A model generated the notes under the pieces. The model saw only the letters and a program-made list of their open reading frames with translations, made no database searches and was not told where the DNA came from. Of a DNA stretch of 9,291 nt, positions 7,590 to 9,291 are shown piece by piece (position 1 is the stretch's first letter; the number at the start of each line of letters is the position of its first letter). The translations under genes were made by a program, and so were the position numbers. Location: NCBI GenBank assembly GCA_964519245.1, contig CAZFLK010000204.1, forward strand, positions 1 to 9,291, given 5' to 3'. This stretch comes from JAYPEY01 sp964519245 (GTDB lineage: Bacteria; Verrucomicrobiota; Verrucomicrobiia; Limisphaerales; JAYPEY01).

Positions 7590-8067
7590 GAATGAGCTGT
7601 TGTCGGAGTTTGTCGATGCCGTAGCGATAGCGTCCGGCAGCTGTATTGGGTGAAATCGAGAGGAGTTCGCCGATCTGCTCAATGGTCAGCTTTCTCCAGA
7701 ATTTGAGCACGATGACCTCGCGTTGGGCGGCGGGTAAACGTGTAAGCGCAGCCATGGCCGCGTGTTCCAGCAGGGTTTCGTCGGAGCTCCGTTCGAACCA
7801 GCGCTTTGATTCGAACTCGCGGACGATTCGCCGGAAGAAGCCGCGGCGGTGATTGAGCGCGCGATTGCGAAATGCCCGGAGGCAGTAGAATTCCGGCTGG
7901 CGGGGCCGTTCGGCCAGGTTCATCAGCTTGAGAAACGTCTCCTGCAGGACGTCCTCGGCCTCGGAGTGGCTGAGGCCCAGCGCGCGACCGTAGAGGATGA
8001 GTCCGGCGGCCTGCGCTTGGTAGAGCGGCTCCAGCCATGGCGGGCAGTCTGGCGATGGTTTCGACAT
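7522..8067 (-). CDS. ECF-type RNA polymerase sigma factor (sigma-70 family)
   Basis: This 181-residue protein has the two-domain layout of ECF sigma factors, which redirect RNA polymerase to a small regulon in response to a signal. The sigma-2 domain covers about 15-80. It holds the core-binding segment SEAEDVLQETFLKLMNL (35-51) and, further on, FRNRALNHRRGFFRR (66-80), the -10 recognition helix region. Sigma-4 covers about 103-158: LPAAQREVIVLKFW (111-124), then the helix-turn-helix LTIEQIGELLSISPNTAAGR (127-146) and a YRYGIDKLRQQL tail. The ATG at 8067 puts the start just ahead of the sigma-2 domain. The frame is open to 8313, but that part is translated tandem repeat and is not protein-like. 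A weak GGGG sits 4 nt before the ATG. It is first in an apparent operon with the small membrane protein, the PspC-GT117 protein and the hydrolase. The final 20 residues (PKPIFSDFTALDSAAAFGGD) extend beyond sigma-4 and overlap the next gene. Confidence 0.94.
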   Translation of the reverse strand: MSKPSPDCPPWLEPLYQAQAAGLILYGRALGLSHSEAEDVLQETFLKLMNLAERPRQPEFYCLRAFRNRALNHRRGFFRRIVREFESKRWFERSSDETLLEHAAMAALTRLPAAQREVIVLKFWRKLTIEQIGELLSISPNTAAGRYRYGIDKLRQQLIHAPKPIFSDFTALDSAAAFGGD

Positions 8068-8120
8068 TCTGCCCCAATAGACACCCCAGCAGCCGGATTT
8101 GTATAAAAAGATCGAGGAGA

Positions 8121-8146
8121 GGAGGGATGGAGGGATGGAGGATGGA
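8121..8146. repeat. Degenerate GGATGGAG low-complexity repeat
   Basis: This stretch is built from short GGGATGGA and GGATGGA units in direct orientation and runs straight into the 16-bp tandem array, whose unit begins with the same GGGATGGA. It looks like the simpler substrate from which the 16-bp unit expanded. GGG runs at 8124-8126 and 8132-8134 begin a series of G-runs on the plus strand. Confidence 0.75.
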
Positions 8147-8201
8147 GGGATGGAGTGGTGGCGGGATGGAGTGGTGGCGGGATGGAGTGGTGGCGGGATG
8201 G
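8147..8201. repeat. Tandem array, 16-bp unit, three perfect copies plus 7 bp
   Basis: The unit GGGATGGAGTGGTGGC occurs without a mismatch at 8147-8162, 8163-8178 and 8179-8194, followed by the first seven bases of a fourth copy. Perfect identity suggests recent slippage or expansion. Sixteen is not a multiple of three, which agrees with non-coding DNA. It lies about 80-135 bp upstream of the sigma start codon, so it is either in the sigma promoter region or in the 5' leader of its mRNA, where the RNA would read C-rich. Confidence 0.93.
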
Positions 8202-8212
8202 CGTCCCGCCGC
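8190..8212. repeat. Hairpin at the edge of the tandem array
   Basis: GGCGGGA (8192-8198) pairs perfectly with TCCCGCC (8204-8210) around a 5-base loop, and one T-G wobble plus one G-C pair extend it to nine. It overlaps the end of the last full repeat unit and all but the first two bases of the partial fourth copy; the right arm is outside the array. No T-tract follows on either strand, so it is not a simple intrinsic terminator. Confidence 0.6.
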
Positions 8213-8270
8213 AAGCTTGGAGGACGCCTGTCGAGCTTCCAGCCGTCACTTCGTGAACAAAAAGAGCCAG

Positions 8271-8317
8271 AACCATGAACGGTTTTAGTCATTTCGAAAT
8301 TCATGGTTATCATGAAT
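8271..8317. promoter_or_regulatory. Overlapping CATGAA/TTCATG inverted repeats, candidate operator
   Basis: Three copies of one half-site lie within 47 bp. AACCATGAA (8271-8279) is the exact reverse complement of TTCATGGTT (8300-8308), with 20 bp between. ATTCATG (8299-8305) is also the exact reverse complement of CATGAAT (8311-8317), with 5 bp between. The middle copy can pair with either neighbour. A 10-bp palindrome ATTTCGAAAT (8291-8300) sits inside the first spacer. This suits a binding site for a dimeric regulator, possibly two dimers. Which gene it controls cannot be told. Confidence 0.45.
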
Positions 8318-8328
8318 GTGTTTCACAG

Positions 8329-8349
8329 TGCATAACATGTTGGTATGCA
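8329..8349. promoter_or_regulatory. 21-bp dyad with TGCATA/TATGCA ends
   Basis: The ends TGCATA (8329-8334) and TATGCA (8344-8349) are exact complements, and 8 of 10 position pairs across the 21 bp match. The TGCA ends recall NtrC-type sites (TGCAC-N7-GTGCA), but the overall length is 4 bp longer than that consensus. Its centre is about 48 bp before the sigma-54-like -24 box, a location where an activator of that promoter could bind. Confidence 0.35.
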
Positions 8350-8385
8350 ATGATTTAAAATTCAGTGTTTCGAATTGGCGCCGGT

Positions 8386-8401
8386 TGGCAGCACCGGTGC
8401 T
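8386..8401 (+). promoter_or_regulatory. amt: Sigma-54-like promoter of amt containing a 14-bp palindrome
   Basis: TGGCA at 8386-8390 and TGCT at 8398-8401 place the invariant GG (8387-8388) and GC (8399-8400) at the exact 12-bp offset of the sigma-54 -24/-12 consensus; the central G-T positions match less well. Predicted transcription would begin near 8412, leaving a leader of about 38 nt. The same bases form a perfect 14-bp palindrome, CAGCACC/GGTGCTG (8389-8402), so an operator is a rival reading. amt genes are commonly under nitrogen control, which supports but does not prove it. Confidence 0.42.
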
Positions 8402-8449
8402 GAGGGGAGGGTGCAGTTGGCAAATCAACGAACACACAACAACAAACAC

Positions 8450-9291
8450 ATGAAACACATCTGGAAATACTTCCTCTCGGGGCTGCTTTGCATGACGACG
8501 GTATGCGGGGCGTTTGCTCAAGATTCGCCGTCACCAGCCGAAGCCGTCGCGGACGCGGCAGCGGCTGTAACCGAGGCCGCAGAAGGGGCTGCGGAGGCCT
8601 TTGAAAAAGATTCGGATTACGTGGACATGGTCGCGGCCCAAGGAGATCACGCCTACGCCTTCGACTTCTTTACGACGTCCATGCTTTGGACGGTGATCGC
8701 GGCGGCGCTGGTCTTCATCATGCACTTGGGGTTCGCGACGCTGGAATCCGGTCTGACGCAGTCGAAGAACACGGTGAACATTTTGTTCAAGAACGTGTTC
8801 ATCATTGCGATGGGCATCCTCACCTACGCGTTCCTGGGCTTCAACACGCACTATCCTGGCGACTTCAATGGATTCTTTTCGTTGGGCGGGCCGATCGGAG
8901 ACCTGAATGCGGATGGCGGCGACACCTTCGGATATGGCGGACTCGCCTTGGCCATGACCGGCTACGGCGACTTCATCTTCCAGGCGATGTTTGCGGCCAC
9001 GGCGGCGACGATCGTCTCCGGCGCGGTGGCTGAGCGCGTGAAGCTCCTGCCGTTCCTCATTTTCGCCACCTTGCTGGTCGGCTTTGCCTATCCGGTGGTC
9101 GGTTCCTGGCACTGGGGCGGCGGTTGGTTGGGCAAGCTCAACGGCGGCAATGGGTTCAAGGACTTCGCCGGATCGGCTGTGGTCCACGCCTTTGGCGGTT
9201 TCGCGGCCCTGGCCTGCGTGATGATCCTCGGACCGCGCAAGGGCAAGTATGTCGACGGCAAGCTTCGTCCAATCCCGGGTCACAACATGCC
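8450..9291 (+). CDS. amt: Ammonium transporter (Amt/MEP/Rh family), N-terminal part
   Basis: Amt proteins are trimeric inner-membrane channels that take up ammonium and are normally gated by a PII (GlnK) protein. The window holds 280 codons; the C-terminal helices and PII-contact tail are missing. Residues 1-23 form a signal peptide (MKHIWKYFLSGLLCMTTVCG, then AFA before Q24). An Ala/Glu-rich segment to about 58 precedes the first core helix (MLWTVIAAALVFIMHLGFA). Family motifs are FATLESGLTQSKN, IFQAMFAATAATIVSGAVAER, YPVVGSWHWGGGW and DFAGSAVVHAFGG. The last carries D238 and H246, at the spacing of E. coli AmtB D160/H168, the residues of substrate recruitment and the pore. The ATG at 8450 is chosen because it opens the signal peptide; its leader is A/C-rich with no Shine-Dalgarno. 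It is transcribed away from the sigma operon. A PII gene may follow outside the window. Confidence 0.95.
   Translation, partial: MKHIWKYFLSGLLCMTTVCGAFAQDSPSPAEAVADAAAAVTEAAEGAAEAFEKDSDYVDMVAAQGDHAYAFDFFTTSMLWTVIAAALVFIMHLGFATLESGLTQSKNTVNILFKNVFIIAMGILTYAFLGFNTHYPGDFNGFFSLGGPIGDLNADGGDTFGYGGLALAMTGYGDFIFQAMFAATAATIVSGAVAERVKLLPFLIFATLLVGFAYPVVGSWHWGGGWLGKLNGGNGFKDFAGSAVVHAFGGFAALACVMILGPRKGKYVDGKLRPIPGHNM

Larger units (their letters stand above)
8068..8449. other. 382-bp divergent regulatory region between the sigma-factor gene and amt
   Basis: No protein-coding signal was found here. The half nearer the sigma gene (8100-8212) is purine-rich on the plus strand, with no C at all from 8114 to 8161, and holds the tandem repeat and hairpin. 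The other half (8271-8401) is more AT-rich and carries stacked dyads and a sigma-54-like element, as expected of the amt control region. A TATACA (minus strand, 8105-8100) is the only -10-like hexamer near the sigma start, and it has no convincing -35 partner. Possible frames through the stretch translate to Pro/Ser/His-rich low-complexity peptides derived from the repeat. Confidence 0.8.

Noticed and set aside
8121..8212. Possible CRISPR array
   Set aside because: The units are only 16 bp, directly abutting with no spacers, so this is a simple tandem repeat.
8068..8313. N-terminal extension of the sigma factor through the repeat region
   Set aside because: It translates to Pro/Ser/His repeats from the tandem array; sigma-2 begins right after the ATG at 8067.
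8375..8390. Alternative sigma-54 box starting at TTGGCGCC
   Set aside because: The GG-to-GC offset is 11 bp instead of 12; the element at 8386-8401 has the correct spacing.
8531..9283. Minus-strand frame of 250 residues opposite amt
   Set aside because: The plus strand clearly encodes Amt motifs; the opposite frame is charged, without domains, and a codon-bias shadow.

Overview
The window is GC-rich, densely coded chromosomal DNA. It has a fragment of a gene at each end and no phage, IS, CRISPR, tRNA or rRNA signature. The best taxonomic guess is Verrucomicrobiota or a close PVC relative. This rests on recalled family resemblance, not a search. The clues are the very long DUF2723/GT117 membrane protein with a soluble C-terminal half, the ECF sigma factor followed by a small membrane protein ending in an E-W-T-N motif, and the near absence of Shine-Dalgarno sequences.

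Layout. (1) 1-281, minus: the start of recG (branch-migration helicase). (2) 392-1810, plus: complete cysS (cysteinyl-tRNA synthetase), divergent from recG. (3) 1811-1943: a convergent gap holding an imperfect hairpin. (4) 1944-8067, all minus: a likely four-gene operon. In transcription order it is an ECF sigma factor (8067-7522), a small single-pass membrane protein overlapping it by 68 bp (7589-7209), a 1403-residue PspC + DUF2723/GT117 + TPR-like membrane protein (7153-2942), and a secreted alpha/beta-hydrolase (2945-1944) overlapping the previous stop by 4 bp (ATGA). (5) 8068-8449: a 382-bp divergent regulatory region. It holds a 16-bp tandem repeat with a hairpin in the sigma leader, a cluster of CATGAA/TTCATG half-sites, a dyad with TGCATA ends, and a sigma-54-like element containing a 14-bp palindrome. 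(6) 8450 onward, plus: an ammonium transporter (amt) running off the window.

How the genes may work together. recG and cysS are housekeeping genes, and amt belongs to nitrogen assimilation. The minus-strand block is the interesting part. It is a regulatory pair (sigma factor plus a small membrane protein that could be its partner) leading into an envelope pair (a predicted GT-C protein O-glycosyltransferase fused to a stress-type PspC domain, and an exported esterase-like enzyme). The proposal that this is one envelope-glycosylation or envelope-stress module comes from strand, spacing and domain content only. No function in it is proven by the sequence.
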